Source: Sedimentitalea nanhaiensis DSM 24252 | GTDB lineage: Bacteria; Pseudomonadota; Alphaproteobacteria; Rhodobacterales; Rhodobacteraceae | Reading direction: 5' to 3' | DNA: 64,000 nt | Assembly (NCBI RefSeq): GCF_000473225.1 | Contig: NZ_KI421509.1 | Span: 3,304,868 to 3,368,867 of the forward strand | Part shown: in pieces, positions 18,975-27,971 of the stretch | How the letters are laid out: each line of letters starts with the position of its first letter | Position numbering within the stretch: the first letter of the stretch is position 1 | Program-made: the position numbers and the translations under genes | The notes under the pieces: model-generated | Seen by the model: the letters and a program-made list of their open reading frames with translations, nothing else | Told to the model about the DNA's origin: nothing | Database searches by the model: none

Positions 18975-19717
18975 TACAGCACCTGTAGCTTGTCACCAAT
19001 ATGGACCGGACCGTCCCGCACAACCTGGGCATAGACGCTGAAGTCGCGGTGCCCCCAGCGATCCAATGTCTCCAGAATCGCCGCGTCCCGTTCGCCGGTT
19101 TCGGGATTGGCCGTGGTTGCGGCACAGCGGGTGGCCCGCTGACGCACCTGCAAGACGGCGCCGCCGATCTGTACCTCGCGGCCGATCCAGTCGAATTCGG
19201 CCCAGTCCGGCAGCCCGTCGAACCAGATGTTGCCGCGCCAGCGATGGATCGACAGATCCTGGCCGATCTGTTGCTCGACCGCCCTGTGGCTGGCCATGTT
19301 GCACAGGCTGACCGAGGGAAAGTCGCTGTCTGTCAGGCCGCGTCCCGGCACCCGGATCAGCCGGGCAGACGCCGCGCGGCTTGTGGGCATTAGCGGTCTG
19401 ACCCAGTCCAGAAAAACCTCGGGGGGCCCGTCCGGCGCAAAACTCAGGTCCGGCCGGGACGGGTGGCTGAGCGTGATCCGCGCGCCGTCCTCGTGCAGCC
19501 GGGAGGTGATCGCCATCAGGTCCGGCGCCTTGGCGGCGCGGCTGAAATTGGCGCAGGGCACCCATGCGCTGCCGTCGGCCTTGCTTGCCTCATGCGCTAC
19601 CGCCCAAATGCGATCGCCGGGCATGGTCTGCCCGGCGATCAGCGTGACGGTTTGCAAGGGTTCACGCCCGTGCGCCTTGATCGGGTGGCGCCAGAGGCTG
19701 GTGACGGAACCGGTCAT
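18974..19717 (-). CDS. MOSC-domain protein
   Basis: 247-residue protein with an N-terminal beta-barrel stretch (VTSLWRHPIKAHGREPL) and a MOSC core (DLSIHRWRGNIWFDGL, RQRATRCAATTANPETG). The cysteine in TRCAATT corresponds to the conserved MOSC cysteine proposed to carry sulfur or bind molybdenum cofactor. In Rhodobacteraceae this gene sits between yidC and engB; the physiological substrate is unknown. It overlaps yidC (ATGA) and engB. Confidence 0.88.
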   Translation of the reverse strand: MTGSVTSLWRHPIKAHGREPLQTVTLIAGQTMPGDRIWAVAHEASKADGSAWVPCANFSRAAKAPDLMAITSRLHEDGARITLSHPSRPDLSFAPDGPPEVFLDWVRPLMPTSRAASARLIRVPGRGLTDSDFPSVSLCNMASHRAVEQQIGQDLSIHRWRGNIWFDGLPDWAEFDWIGREVQIGGAVLQVRQRATRCAATTANPETGERDAAILETLDRWGHRDFSVYAQVVRDGPVHIGDKLQVL

Positions 19718-21531
19718 TTCTTTTCCGTTTTCGCCTTTTTGCCAAAGCCGGATTTGATGTTGCCGAACACATCCGGCTTATAGCCCTGGCTGCGCATGAT
19801 CAGATACTGCTGGGTAAAGGTGATGGTATTGTTGGCGATCCAGTACACCACCAGCCCGCTGGCAAAGCTGCCCAGCATGAACATGAATACCCATGGCATC
19901 CAGGCAAAGATCATCTGCTGCGTCGGATCCGAAGGCGCCGGGTTCAGCTTTTGCTGCAACCACATCGAAATCCCCAACAGCAAGGGCAGGATGCCGATAA
20001 AGATCGTCGCCATGATCGTGCCGGGCTCGGGACCCGAGAGGGGCAGCAGGCCAAACAGGTTCATGATCGAGGTCGGATCCGGCATCGACAGATCCTGAAA
20101 CGGGCCGAACCAGGGCGCCTGACGCAGTTCGATGGTGACAAAGATCACCTTGTACAGCGAAAAGAAGATCGGGATCTGCAGCAGGATCGGAAGGCAGCCC
20201 GCCGCCGGGTTCACCTTTTCCCGTTTGTACAGTTCCATCATGCCCTGCTGCATCTTCTGGCGGTCGTCGCCTGCCTTTTCCTTCAGGGCCTCCATCTGCG
20301 GCTGCAATTCCTTCATTTTCGCCATGGAAACATAGGACTTGAACGCGAGCGGGAACAGCAGCGCCTTGAGGATCAGGGTCAGGCCGATAATCGACCAGCC
20401 CATGTTGCCGATCAGATTGTGGATGTTGTGCAACAGCCAGAAAATCGGCTTGGTCAGGAAAAAGAACCAGCCCCAGTCGATGCTGTCGACAAAATTCTGG
20501 ATGCCGCTCGTTTCATAGGTGCGCAGTGCTTCCCATTCCTTGGCCCCGGCGAAAAGTTGGGTGGTGACAGTGACGGTTTGCCCATCGGCCACCGTTTCGG
20601 TCGGCAGGACTGCCTCGGTCTGATAGATGTCCCGGCGGTCGTCGTATTTGGCGACCGATTTGAAGGCGCTGCCGGGAGCCGGGATCAGGGTGGACATCCA
20701 ATAGTGGTCGGTAAATCCGATCCAGCCGTTTTCGGTGACCTGTACCACCTCGGCGCGCGCGCCTTCACGGGTGTCGCTCGGGAAGTCGGTCATGTCGTCA
20801 TAGTCGGTCTCGGTCAGGGTGCCGTCGGCCATCCCCACCACGCCTTCATGCAGGATGAAGAAATTCTTCAGATCCTGCGGTTCGCCGTGCCGCGCAAGTA
20901 TGCCGTAGGGCGCCATGCTGGCCGGGCCGCCGGATGCGTTTTCGACCGACTGGGTGACGGTGAACATATAGTTGTCGTCAATCGCCAGTTCGCGACGGAA
21001 GGTCAGCCCCTTGCCGTTATCCCAGGTCAGGGTGACGGGGGTATCGACACCAAGCGTCTCGCCACTTTCCAGGGCCCATTCGGTATTTGCCCCTGGCACG
21101 TCCCCGGGCAGCAGACCGGCACCGGGGGCCCAGCCATACAGCGCGTAATACGCCGACGGCGTGCCGACCGGAGACAGCAGCGTGACAATGGGCGAATCCG
21201 GGTCGATGGTTTTGCGATAGTCCTTGAGAGACAGATCGTCGATCCGTCCGCCAAGCAGCGAAATGCTGCCGGTCAGGCGGGGGGTATCAATCTGCACGCG
21301 GGGGGCTTCGGCAAGCGCGTCCTGGCGGGTTTCGACCTGCGCAGTCGCCGTGGCCTGGGCTTCGGCAGTGGTCGGGGCCGTGGCCAAAGCGTCGCCTTCG
21401 CCGATCTGGACCGCCGTTTCGGTTTCCGGCACAGGGTCGGCTTCCGGGGGCGGAAAAAGAACGAACCATATCAGAATCACCGCAAAACTGAGCGCGGTTG
21501 CGAGGATGAGGTTCTTGTTCTGATCGTCCAT
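19714..21531 (-). CDS. yidC: Membrane protein insertase YidC
   Basis: Inserts and folds inner-membrane proteins alone or with Sec. The 605-residue protein has an N-terminal TM anchor (LILATALSFAVILIWFVLF), a large periplasmic beta domain, and the conserved C-terminal five-helix core from about residue 360 (MGWSIIGLTLILKALLFPLAFKSY is the first core helix region). The hydrophilic-groove arginine lies in the core. ATG at 21531 begins MDDQNKN. Unlike many genomes, rpmH and rnpA are not upstream; an EAL-domain gene is. Confidence 0.96.
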   Translation of the reverse strand: MDDQNKNLILATALSFAVILIWFVLFPPPEADPVPETETAVQIGEGDALATAPTTAEAQATATAQVETRQDALAEAPRVQIDTPRLTGSISLLGGRIDDLSLKDYRKTIDPDSPIVTLLSPVGTPSAYYALYGWAPGAGLLPGDVPGANTEWALESGETLGVDTPVTLTWDNGKGLTFRRELAIDDNYMFTVTQSVENASGGPASMAPYGILARHGEPQDLKNFFILHEGVVGMADGTLTETDYDDMTDFPSDTREGARAEVVQVTENGWIGFTDHYWMSTLIPAPGSAFKSVAKYDDRRDIYQTEAVLPTETVADGQTVTVTTQLFAGAKEWEALRTYETSGIQNFVDSIDWGWFFFLTKPIFWLLHNIHNLIGNMGWSIIGLTLILKALLFPLAFKSYVSMAKMKELQPQMEALKEKAGDDRQKMQQGMMELYKREKVNPAAGCLPILLQIPIFFSLYKVIFVTIELRQAPWFGPFQDLSMPDPTSIMNLFGLLPLSGPEPGTIMATIFIGILPLLLGISMWLQQKLNPAPSDPTQQMIFAWMPWVFMFMLGSFASGLVVYWIANNTITFTQQYLIMRSQGYKPDVFGNIKSGFGKKAKTEKK

Positions 21532-21781
21532 CGGGGACTGCCACCTTGTGCTTGCAAAGACACGGTGGTTCAACAGAGGTGCGCCCAAAAGGTCAAGCGG
21601 ATTCGCCCGGATCGCGTGCTGCCGGTGCACAATCACACAGTCCGGGGCGGCACGGAAGGCCCCCGGCGGGTCTGACCGCCGTGCAAAACTGGCTGGGACA
21701 TTTCGATCCGATGCCCGGGATCAGGGCTGGCGTGCCGTTGCGCGTCAGGCCGCGGCGGGCCACGCGGATGCGAGACGTTGC

Positions 21782-23329
21782 TCAGCTGACGTCGCGACCG
21801 ATCCGTGGGGCATCCTGCAGTTTTGCCTGATGGGAGGTGATCCAGTCCAGGGTCTGGTCGAACGGCATCGGGCGGGCAATGCCAAACCCCTGCACGTGAT
21901 CGCACCCCAGCTGCGCCAGCAGCGCGTGTTCGCCGACGGTTTCCACCCCCTCTGCCAGAGTTTCCAATTCGAGCCGTTCCGCCATTGTCAGTATGGCACC
22001 GATCAGGCGTTGCTGTTCGGGATCGCGATCCGCCTTCATCACGAAGGAGCGGTCGATCTTGATGCGTGAGATGGCAAAACGGCGGATTGACGCGATCGAC
22101 GCATGGCCGGTGCCAAAGTCGTCCAGATCGATCCGGCACCCCATGGCGGCCAGCCCGGCGATATTGCGCGTCACGACATCGTCCGGACAATCGGTGACGA
22201 CGGTTTCAAGGATTTCAACCGACAGCCGTTCGGGGGCCAGCTCAAAACGGTCCAGCTCCCAACGCACCTTGTCCACCAGCCCGGGATTGCGCAGCTCGTC
22301 CGTGGCAAAATTGACTCCGACCCGCGGCACGTCGACGCCGGCGCTGTCCCACGCCTTGAGCGCGGTGAGAGCATGATACAACATGACTTGCCCCAGACGT
22401 TCCATCAGACCGGATTCTTCCATCGTCGGCAGGAAGGTGTCCGGCGCAATAAGGCCATGCACCGGGTGCGCCCAGCGTGCCAGGGCCTCGAATCCCGTGA
22501 CCTTGCCGGTGTCGGTCGAGATCTGCGGTTGATACCAGGGCTGGATCTGACCGTTTTCCAACGCGGCGACCGCATCGTCGCGCAGGTCGCTGCGGGCCTT
22601 GGTCTTGCGGTGAATCTCGACCGAATAGGCGCGGATTGCGGAGGGAGAGGTCTGTTTTGCATCGCTCAAAGCCGCCGAAGCCGCATCCATCCAGTCCTGG
22701 CCGGTGTTGCCCGGCGACCTGCTGCGCAGGCAGAACCCGATGGAACAGGACACATAGACCGAGAGACCGTCCAGCGAGACAGGTTCCTCGATCGCGGACT
22801 GCAGGCGTCCGGAAATCTGGATGCAAAGCTCAAGGTCGAGCTGGCGCACCGCGAGCAGGCATATGGCAAACCGGCTGTCGCCCATTCTGGCCACGGTGTC
22901 CCCGTCGCGCAGGGTCGAGATGATCCGCTCGCCGCAGCGCTGCGCGACGATGTCGGCGGCGGCCTGCCCGTGACGGTCGACCACCTCTTGATAGTCATCC
23001 AATTCGAGAACAAAACAGGCCGAGCGCAGGCCCGATGTCTCGGTATCCTCGTAAACCTGTGCGATGACGGCGTCAAAACCGTCCCGCAAGATCAGCCCGG
23101 TGACGCTGTCCCGGGGCACCCCGGTCCGATTGGGCCAGCCTCCGAACGCGCCCAGCAAAGCAAAACCCAGCGGCAGGAGCAATGATGCCACGACCAACGC
23201 CTGTTCGCCGCCCAACCAGAACGCCCCCAGTGTCACGGCAGGCAGAAAGGCCAGGATTGGCGGTCCGGTCAGAACCGGAATGATCCGATTTTGAAGTCGG
23301 GTCAACGGGCCGGACGGCTGCTTGGACAT
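21782..23329 (-). CDS. EAL-domain c-di-GMP phosphodiesterase with degenerate GGDEF domain
   Basis: 515-residue signalling protein. Two hydrophobic segments (about 20-65) anchor it. A GGDEF-type domain follows (about 85-245), but the signature reads RMGDSRF instead of GGDEF, so cyclase activity is unlikely. The EAL domain (about 260-505) is intact: FEALARW, NFATDEL, VEILETVV, DLDDFGTGHAS, RIKIDRSFV and TLAEGVET, including the metal- and catalysis-linked E and DD residues. It likely hydrolyses c-di-GMP, with the degenerate domain as a possible regulatory site. Confidence 0.9.
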   Translation of the reverse strand: MSKQPSGPLTRLQNRIIPVLTGPPILAFLPAVTLGAFWLGGEQALVVASLLLPLGFALLGAFGGWPNRTGVPRDSVTGLILRDGFDAVIAQVYEDTETSGLRSACFVLELDDYQEVVDRHGQAAADIVAQRCGERIISTLRDGDTVARMGDSRFAICLLAVRQLDLELCIQISGRLQSAIEEPVSLDGLSVYVSCSIGFCLRSRSPGNTGQDWMDAASAALSDAKQTSPSAIRAYSVEIHRKTKARSDLRDDAVAALENGQIQPWYQPQISTDTGKVTGFEALARWAHPVHGLIAPDTFLPTMEESGLMERLGQVMLYHALTALKAWDSAGVDVPRVGVNFATDELRNPGLVDKVRWELDRFELAPERLSVEILETVVTDCPDDVVTRNIAGLAAMGCRIDLDDFGTGHASIASIRRFAISRIKIDRSFVMKADRDPEQQRLIGAILTMAERLELETLAEGVETVGEHALLAQLGCDHVQGFGIARPMPFDQTLDWITSHQAKLQDAPRIGRDVS

Positions 23330-23576
23330 GATCGAACCTTTCACTTTCTGGCACAGTGGCACGGATCAACCTAGGCAGTGCGTTCTGACCCCGAGGTTAA
23401 CGCAGGAGATGTATTTCGTGCGAATTGCTCCTATTTTGTCCCGTTGGTTGACGGTGGGTAAAAATTGGCGTGCAGAGGCAGTACCGCCTGGAAACGGGTG
23501 TGGGTCCGAGTGTGTTCTGATTCGGGGGAACAGGTTGCGCCGACAGGCGGCGGAACCGCGCGCTGGCGTGTCAGGG

Positions 23577-24452
23577 TTAACCGTCGGCGCGGTCGCCCTT
23601 GTCGGTATCGCGAGACAGGGCCGCGAAATCGAACAGGTCGGGATCCAGCAGATGCGAGGGGCGTGCATTCATCAGGGCGCGGAACATCTTTTGCCGCCGC
23701 CCGGGATGATTTGCCTCCCAGCCGTCGAGCATCTGCTTGACCTGCTGGCGTTGCAGCCCGTCCTGCGATCCACACAGATCGCAGGGGATGATCGGATAGT
23801 TCATTGCCCTGGCGAAGCGGTCGCAATCTTCTTCGGCCACATGGGCCAGCGGCCGATACAGGAACAGATCGCCCGCTTCGTTTACCAGCTTGGGCGGCAT
23901 GGTCGCCAGCCGCCCGCCGTGAAACAGGTTCATCATGAAGGTTTCCAGGATGTCATCGCGGTGATGGCCCAGCACAACGGCGCTGCAGCCTTCCTCGCGG
24001 GCGATGCGATACAGGTTGCCGCGCCGCAGCCGCGAACACAACGCGCAAAACGTCCGACCGGCGGGCACCTTGTCCATCACGATGGAATAGGTGTCCTGAT
24101 ATTCGATGCGATGGGAGACGCCCATCTGCTCCAGGAACGCGGGCAGGACGGTGGCGGGAAAGCCGGGCTGGCCCTGATCGAGGTTGCAGGCCAGCAGATC
24201 CACCGGCAACAACCCGCGCCATTGCAATTCATGCAGCACCGCCAGCAGGGTATAGCTGTCCTTGCCGCCCGACAGACAGACCAGCCAGCGCGCACGCGGT
24301 GCTGCGGGATCATGGGCATCGGGGGCAACCATTCCGTACTGTTCGATTGCCTCGCGCGTCTGGCGCACGATGCGTTTGCGCAGCTTCCTGAACGCGGTGG
24401 TGCGCGGCGCGCCGGCAAACAGCGCATGGATGTCATCGTCCTGATCCAACAT
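23577..24452 (-). CDS. ttcA: tRNA 2-thiocytidine(32) synthetase TtcA
   Basis: Thiolates C32 of certain tRNAs using ATP and an Fe-S cluster. The 291-residue protein has the PP-loop [10 protein letters not shown] (SGGKDS at 61-66), the cluster cysteines C136 and C139 ([11 protein letters not shown]) and the third near C224 in IPCDLCGSQ. Length and motif spacing match TtcA. It is divergent from ychF, with 110 bp between the two starts. Confidence 0.94.
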   Translation of the reverse strand: MLDQDDDIHALFAGAPRTTAFRKLRKRIVRQTREAIEQYGMVAPDAHDPAAPRARWLVCLSGGKDSYTLLAVLHELQWRGLLPVDLLACNLDQGQPGFPATVLPAFLEQMGVSHRIEYQDTYSIVMDKVPAGRTFCALCSRLRRGNLYRIAREEGCSAVVLGHHRDDILETFMMNLFHGGRLATMPPKLVNEAGDLFLYRPLAHVAEEDCDRFARAMNYPIIPCDLCGSQDGLQRQQVKQMLDGWEANHPGRRQKMFRALMNARPSHLLDPDLFDFAALSRDTDKGDRADG

Positions 24453-24562
24453 GGCGTTGCTTTAGTCGAGTTGCCATGACCCGGCAAGCCCCGCAGGCAG
24501 TTGCGCTTGCGCCGCCCCTTGCGGGTCACTAGAAGCGGCCCGACACCAGATCGGAGACCACC

Positions 24563-25660
24563 ATGGGTTTTAAGATGGGAATCGTGGGCCTGCCCAATGT
24601 GGGCAAATCCACCCTGTTCAACGCGTTGACGCGCACCGCTGCCGCACAGGCCGCCAATTTCCCGTTCTGCACCATCGAGCCCAATGTCGGCGAGGTTGCG
24701 GTGCCCGACGCGCGGCTGGACAAGCTGGCCGAGATTGCGGGGTCCAAACAGATCATCCCGACGCGGATGACCTTTGTGGACATCGCCGGGCTGGTCAAGG
24801 GCGCGTCCAAGGGCGAGGGGCTGGGCAACCAGTTTCTGGCCAATATCCGCGAAGTCGATGCCATTGCCCACGTGTTGCGGTGTTTCGAGGATGGCGACGT
24901 GACCCATGTCGAGGGCCGGGTCGATCCGGTGGCGGATGCCGAGACCATCGAGACCGAACTGATGCTGGCCGATATCGAAAGCATCGAGAAACGCCTGCAA
25001 GGGCTGGTGCGCAAGGTGCGCGGCGGCGACAAGGACGCGGTGCAGCAGGAGCGGCTGCTGAAACAGGCGCTGGAAGTGCTGGAGCAGGGCAAGCCGGCGC
25101 GGGTCGTCCCGGTCGACGAAGACGATGTGCGGGCCTGGAAACTGTTGCAGCTTCTGACCACCAAGCCGGTTCTGTACGTCTGCAACGTCAGCGAATCCGA
25201 TGCCGCCACCGGCAATGCCCATTCCGCCAGAGTGGCCGAGATGGCCGCGGCCGAAGGCAATGCCCATGTGGTCATCAGTGCACAGATCGAAGAGGAAATC
25301 AGCCAGCTCGATCTGGACGAGGCACAGATGTTCCTCGAAGAGATGGGCCTGACCGAAGCCGGGCTCGACCGGTTGATCCGCGCCGGGTACGAGCTGCTGC
25401 ATCTGGAAACCTACTTCACTGTCGGCCCGAAAGAGGCCCGCGCCTGGACCATCCGCACCGGCACCCGTGCGCCGCAGGCCGCCGGGGTGATCCACGGCGA
25501 TTTCGAAAAGGGGTTCATCCGGGCGGAAACCATCGCCTATGACGCCTTTGTGTCGCTGGGCGGCGAACAGGCCGCCAAGGAAGCGGGCAAGATGCGCGCC
25601 GAGGGCAAGACCTATGTGGTTCAGGATGGCGACGTGTTGCATTTCCTGTTCAATACATAA
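24563..25660 (+). CDS. ychF: Redox-regulated ATPase YchF
   Basis: Obg-related P-loop protein that prefers ATP and associates with ribosomes. The 365-residue product starts MGFKMGIVGLPNVGKSTLFN with G1 at 9-17, has DIAGLVKGASKGEGLGN (G3 region), the coiled-coil insertion in the middle and the C-terminal TGS domain (TYFTVGPKEARAWTI onward). It is the last clearly core gene before the accessory island that begins downstream. Confidence 0.96.
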   Translation: MGFKMGIVGLPNVGKSTLFNALTRTAAAQAANFPFCTIEPNVGEVAVPDARLDKLAEIAGSKQIIPTRMTFVDIAGLVKGASKGEGLGNQFLANIREVDAIAHVLRCFEDGDVTHVEGRVDPVADAETIETELMLADIESIEKRLQGLVRKVRGGDKDAVQQERLLKQALEVLEQGKPARVVPVDEDDVRAWKLLQLLTTKPVLYVCNVSESDAATGNAHSARVAEMAAAEGNAHVVISAQIEEEISQLDLDEAQMFLEEMGLTEAGLDRLIRAGYELLHLETYFTVGPKEARAWTIRTGTRAPQAAGVIHGDFEKGFIRAETIAYDAFVSLGGEQAAKEAGKMRAEGKTYVVQDGDVLHFLFNT

Positions 25661-25931
25661 GCCGTCTCTCTTCGGGCAAACGGGTGCCGCATGAAGGATG
25701 CCGCACCCGTCGCCGTGAGTGGTGACCGCATATTCGGCGAGTGAACTTCGGCCACGACTCATATGTGGTGCCAACAGGGCAGGGTGCAAAACACCGCCAA
25801 TCACTTGCCCGTGTCATCGGTCGCAACATTGCGCGCAAACCGGGATCGTACCGGCGGCGGCTGATGGCCATGGCGCCAACGCGCTCATGCGGTGTGCGAG
25901 CCCTTCCAAGCCCACCGTCTTGTTCTGGCTG
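25661..25931. other. Gene-free segment downstream of ychF
   Basis: No gene is recognised. An imperfect hairpin with CGGGTGC/GCACCCG arms lies at 25681-25709, just after ychF, and may terminate ychF transcription although no T-run follows. The rest is GC-rich and unassigned. Confidence 0.45.
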
Positions 25932-25955
25932 TAAATCAATGAGTCTGGAACCTAG
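25932..25955 (-). repeat. Isolated IS5-family terminal repeat remnant
   Basis: Read on the minus strand, the first 21 bases from 25953 downward (AGGTTCCAGACTCATTGA...) match 17 of 21 bases of the left end of the IS5-family element at 27114 onward (AGGGTCAGGACCCATTGA...). No transposase follows it on the inside, so it looks like a solo end left by a related element. Confidence 0.5.
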
Positions 25956-25967
25956 CAACTGTATTGT

Positions 25968-26927
25968 TCATTCTGGATGAGGCGTCCATTTTTGCCCTGA
26001 TTTGACGAGGGCATTTGCGATGGTCACAAGCTTTCGGGCGACGGCGACAATGACGACCTTGTGTGGTTTACCTGCGGCACGCAGACGATCCGCGAAGGTT
26101 TTCAGGACCTGATTGTGGTGGCTGGCAACGAGGGCCGCCTGGAATATTACGTGCCTGAGCAGTCGTCGCCCTCCGCCGATAGCGCGCTTACCACGCATCG
26201 CTCTGCTGTCGTGTGCAATCGGTGCGAGGCCCGCGAGCGCGGCGGCCTGCTCGCCTGTGATCTGACCAAGTTCTGGCATCTCGGCGATCAACATCGAGCT
26301 GGCAACCGGGCCGACCCCGGGGACGGACCGCAGGATACCGGCAGTTGCGGCCAGTTCATCGTCTGCAGCGATGGTCTGTTCAATCCGCGCCTCCAGATCC
26401 GCGATTTGGCGGTCGAGAAGCGTGCGCCGCTGGTCGTCCATACTCGCGAACATCTCGGCAGATCCCAGTTTCCCATGCGCCTTTATCTGTGCCAGAAGGC
26501 GTTTTCTGCTCTCAACGAGCTGCCCGCGCTTTGACGTCAAGGCTCTGAGAACCCGCAGCTTTTCATGTGGCAGACTGCGCCCGGCACCGGGCCGGAACAT
26601 CATGAACCGGGCGATGAGTTCCGCATCTATCCGATCCGTTTTGGCCCGTGTGCCCCGGCTTGCGGCGAAGGCCTTGATTTGCGCTGGCGGCAATTGTCGC
26701 GTCGCCACGCTGGCGGCCTCCAGCGCCGCCCATAAACGCCATTCCTGGCCTCCGGTTGCCTCGAAGCAGACCAGGCCGTTGACGTCCCGAGCCAACCGCA
26801 CCAGCTGTTCGTGCCCCTCATCCGCGTTCGGCAATCTCAACCACTTGCCATCCGGCAGGCAATGAATGTCCAGCCAATCCCGCGAGACATCTATGCCGAT
26901 GATCCGGTCGTGTGCTACCGTTTCCAT
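25968..26927 (-). CDS. IS110-family transposase
   Basis: 319-residue recombinase of the IS110 family, which uses a RuvC-like DEDD domain and a C-terminal Tnp_20 domain with a catalytic serine. Visible: first D in IGIDVSRDW (about residue 11), E in CFEATGGQEW, and DRIDAELIARF with the last acidic pair; C-terminal GVGPVASSMLIAE and AGLAPIAHDSRAMRGK with the candidate serine (HDS). The ATG at 26927 follows GAAGGAAGAGA. The frame is intact, so the element may still be active. Confidence 0.92.
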   Translation of the reverse strand: METVAHDRIIGIDVSRDWLDIHCLPDGKWLRLPNADEGHEQLVRLARDVNGLVCFEATGGQEWRLWAALEAASVATRQLPPAQIKAFAASRGTRAKTDRIDAELIARFMMFRPGAGRSLPHEKLRVLRALTSKRGQLVESRKRLLAQIKAHGKLGSAEMFASMDDQRRTLLDRQIADLEARIEQTIAADDELAATAGILRSVPGVGPVASSMLIAEMPELGQITGEQAAALAGLAPIAHDSRAMRGKRAIGGGRRLLRHVIFQAALVASHHNQVLKTFADRLRAAGKPHKVVIVAVARKLVTIANALVKSGQKWTPHPE

Positions 26928-27112
26928 GCTCTCTTCCTTCTGCTTCGTGGTCCTGATCGGCCACATTCAACTGTTCGAGACGATGAAGAGAGACGGTGCT
27001 GGCTCGCTAGCAAACGTGGTCAGGCCACAAGGCTCAGACGCCATACACCGTCCCACCACCGGCCTCGGCCAAGGTCGGTGGTGGGAGGAGATTAGCAAAG
27101 CGCAGATACAGA
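26928..27112 (-). ncRNA. Possible IS110 non-coding end with bridge-RNA-like folds
   Basis: This 185 bp stretch lies immediately upstream of the IS110 transposase, where IS110-group elements encode a bridge RNA that guides recombination. It holds a long hairpin at 27051-27084 (11 bp TCCCACCACCG / CGGTGGTGGGA plus two further pairs after one mismatch) and two smaller, similar stem-loops with GTGG...CCAC arms near 26947-26964 and 27016-27028. The layout suggests a multi-loop RNA, but no covariance or expression evidence was available. Confidence 0.4.
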
Positions 27113-27176
27113 AGGGTCAGGACCCATTGATTTCCGCCTGGCTGCGTGATTCACGGTCTGAAAACGAGCGGTGAAC

Positions 27177-27524
27177 ATGTCTGATCTTTTCTGGCTGAGC
27201 GACGCGCAAATGGCACGTCTCAAACCATACTTCCCGAAGCCTCACGGCAAACCGCGCGTTGGCGACCGGCGCGTGTCGAGTGGGATTATCTTCATCGATC
27301 GCAATGGCTTAAGGTGGCGCGATGCGCCCAAGGAATACGGCCCGCACAAGACGCTCTACAATCGCTGGAATCGGTGGCGCGACAAGGGCGTCTTCGCCCG
27401 GATGATGGCTGGTTTGGCCGCCGAGCACGGCGAGACGAAGGCCGTCACGATCGACGCAACCTATCTCAAGTGCCACAGAACCGCGAGCAGCACGGGCGTG
27501 AAAAAGGGGCGCGTGGACGCCTGA
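27177..27524 (+). CDS. IS5-family transposase, orfA
   Basis: First part of the transposase (115 residues), starting MSDLFWLSDAQMARLKPYFP with the DUF4096-like DNA-binding domain and ending with TIDATYLKCHR, which carries the first catalytic aspartate. The sequence AAAAAGGGG at 27501-27509 is a likely -1 slippage site: reading shifts from here into orfB (EKGARGRLIGRKKSGMN). The ATG at 27177 is preferred over a GTG at 27171. Confidence 0.88.
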   Translation: MSDLFWLSDAQMARLKPYFPKPHGKPRVGDRRVSSGIIFIDRNGLRWRDAPKEYGPHKTLYNRWNRWRDKGVFARMMAGLAAEHGETKAVTIDATYLKCHRTASSTGVKKGRVDA

Positions 27525-27932
27525 TCGGGCGCAAAAAGAGCGGCATGAACACCAAACCGCACGCCCTCTGCGACAGCCAGGGGCGCCCGATCAACCTGTT
27601 CGTCACCGCCGGACATGTCAGGGACTACATCGGTGCGCGAGCATTGCTGGGCAGCCTGCCGAACGTGGATCGGTTGCTCGGAGATCGAGGTTACGATGCG
27701 GATTGGTTCCGAGAAGTGTTGAAAGACAAAGGCATACGCGCCTGCATCCCCGGCAAAGCAACGCAAGCAGGCTGTGAAGTACGACCAGCGCCGCTACAAA
27801 CGGCGCAACCGCATCGAGATCGTGTTCGGCAGGCTCAAGGATTGGCGGCGCGTGGCAACCCGATATGATCGATGTCCCAAGGTCTTCCTTTCGGCAATCG
27901 CGCCCGCCGTAACCGTCATCTCTTGGCTATGA
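27500..27932 (+). pseudogene. IS5-family transposase, orfB with inactivating frameshift
   Basis: After the -1 shift the frame reads GRKKSGMNTKPHALCDSQGR and LLGDRGYDADWFRE with the second catalytic aspartate. At about 27752-27762 the frame is lost (normal continuation RKQAVKYDQRRYKRRNR is in another frame), and the old frame stops at 27868. The third frame carries NRIEIVFGRLKDWRR with the catalytic glutamate and ends at 27932. The DDE triad is thus spread over three frames, so the element should be dead unless a slip also occurs at this second site. Confidence 0.85.
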
Positions 27933-27971
27933 GTCCTGATCCTAGATCGTCCTGTAATCGATAGGAATTAG

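Larger units (their letters stand above)
27113..27943 (+). mobile_element. IS5-family insertion sequence (inactivated)
   Basis: Terminal inverted repeats are visible: AGGGTCAGGACCCA at 27114-27127 and, on the opposite strand, AGGATCAGGACTCA from 27943 to 27930, 12 of 14 bases identical. Inside are orfA and orfB of an IS427-like transposase, the latter broken by a frameshift. The orfB stop lies within the right repeat. A target duplication could not be fixed by eye. The right end lies 28 bases before the start of the TIR pseudogene. Confidence 0.85.

Noticed and set aside
19951..21675. A 574-codon plus-strand frame
   Set aside because: Antisense to yidC, rich in R, H, Q and G as expected of a non-coding frame.
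23322..24479. A 385-codon plus-strand frame
   Set aside because: Antisense to ttcA, which has complete PP-loop and cysteine motifs.
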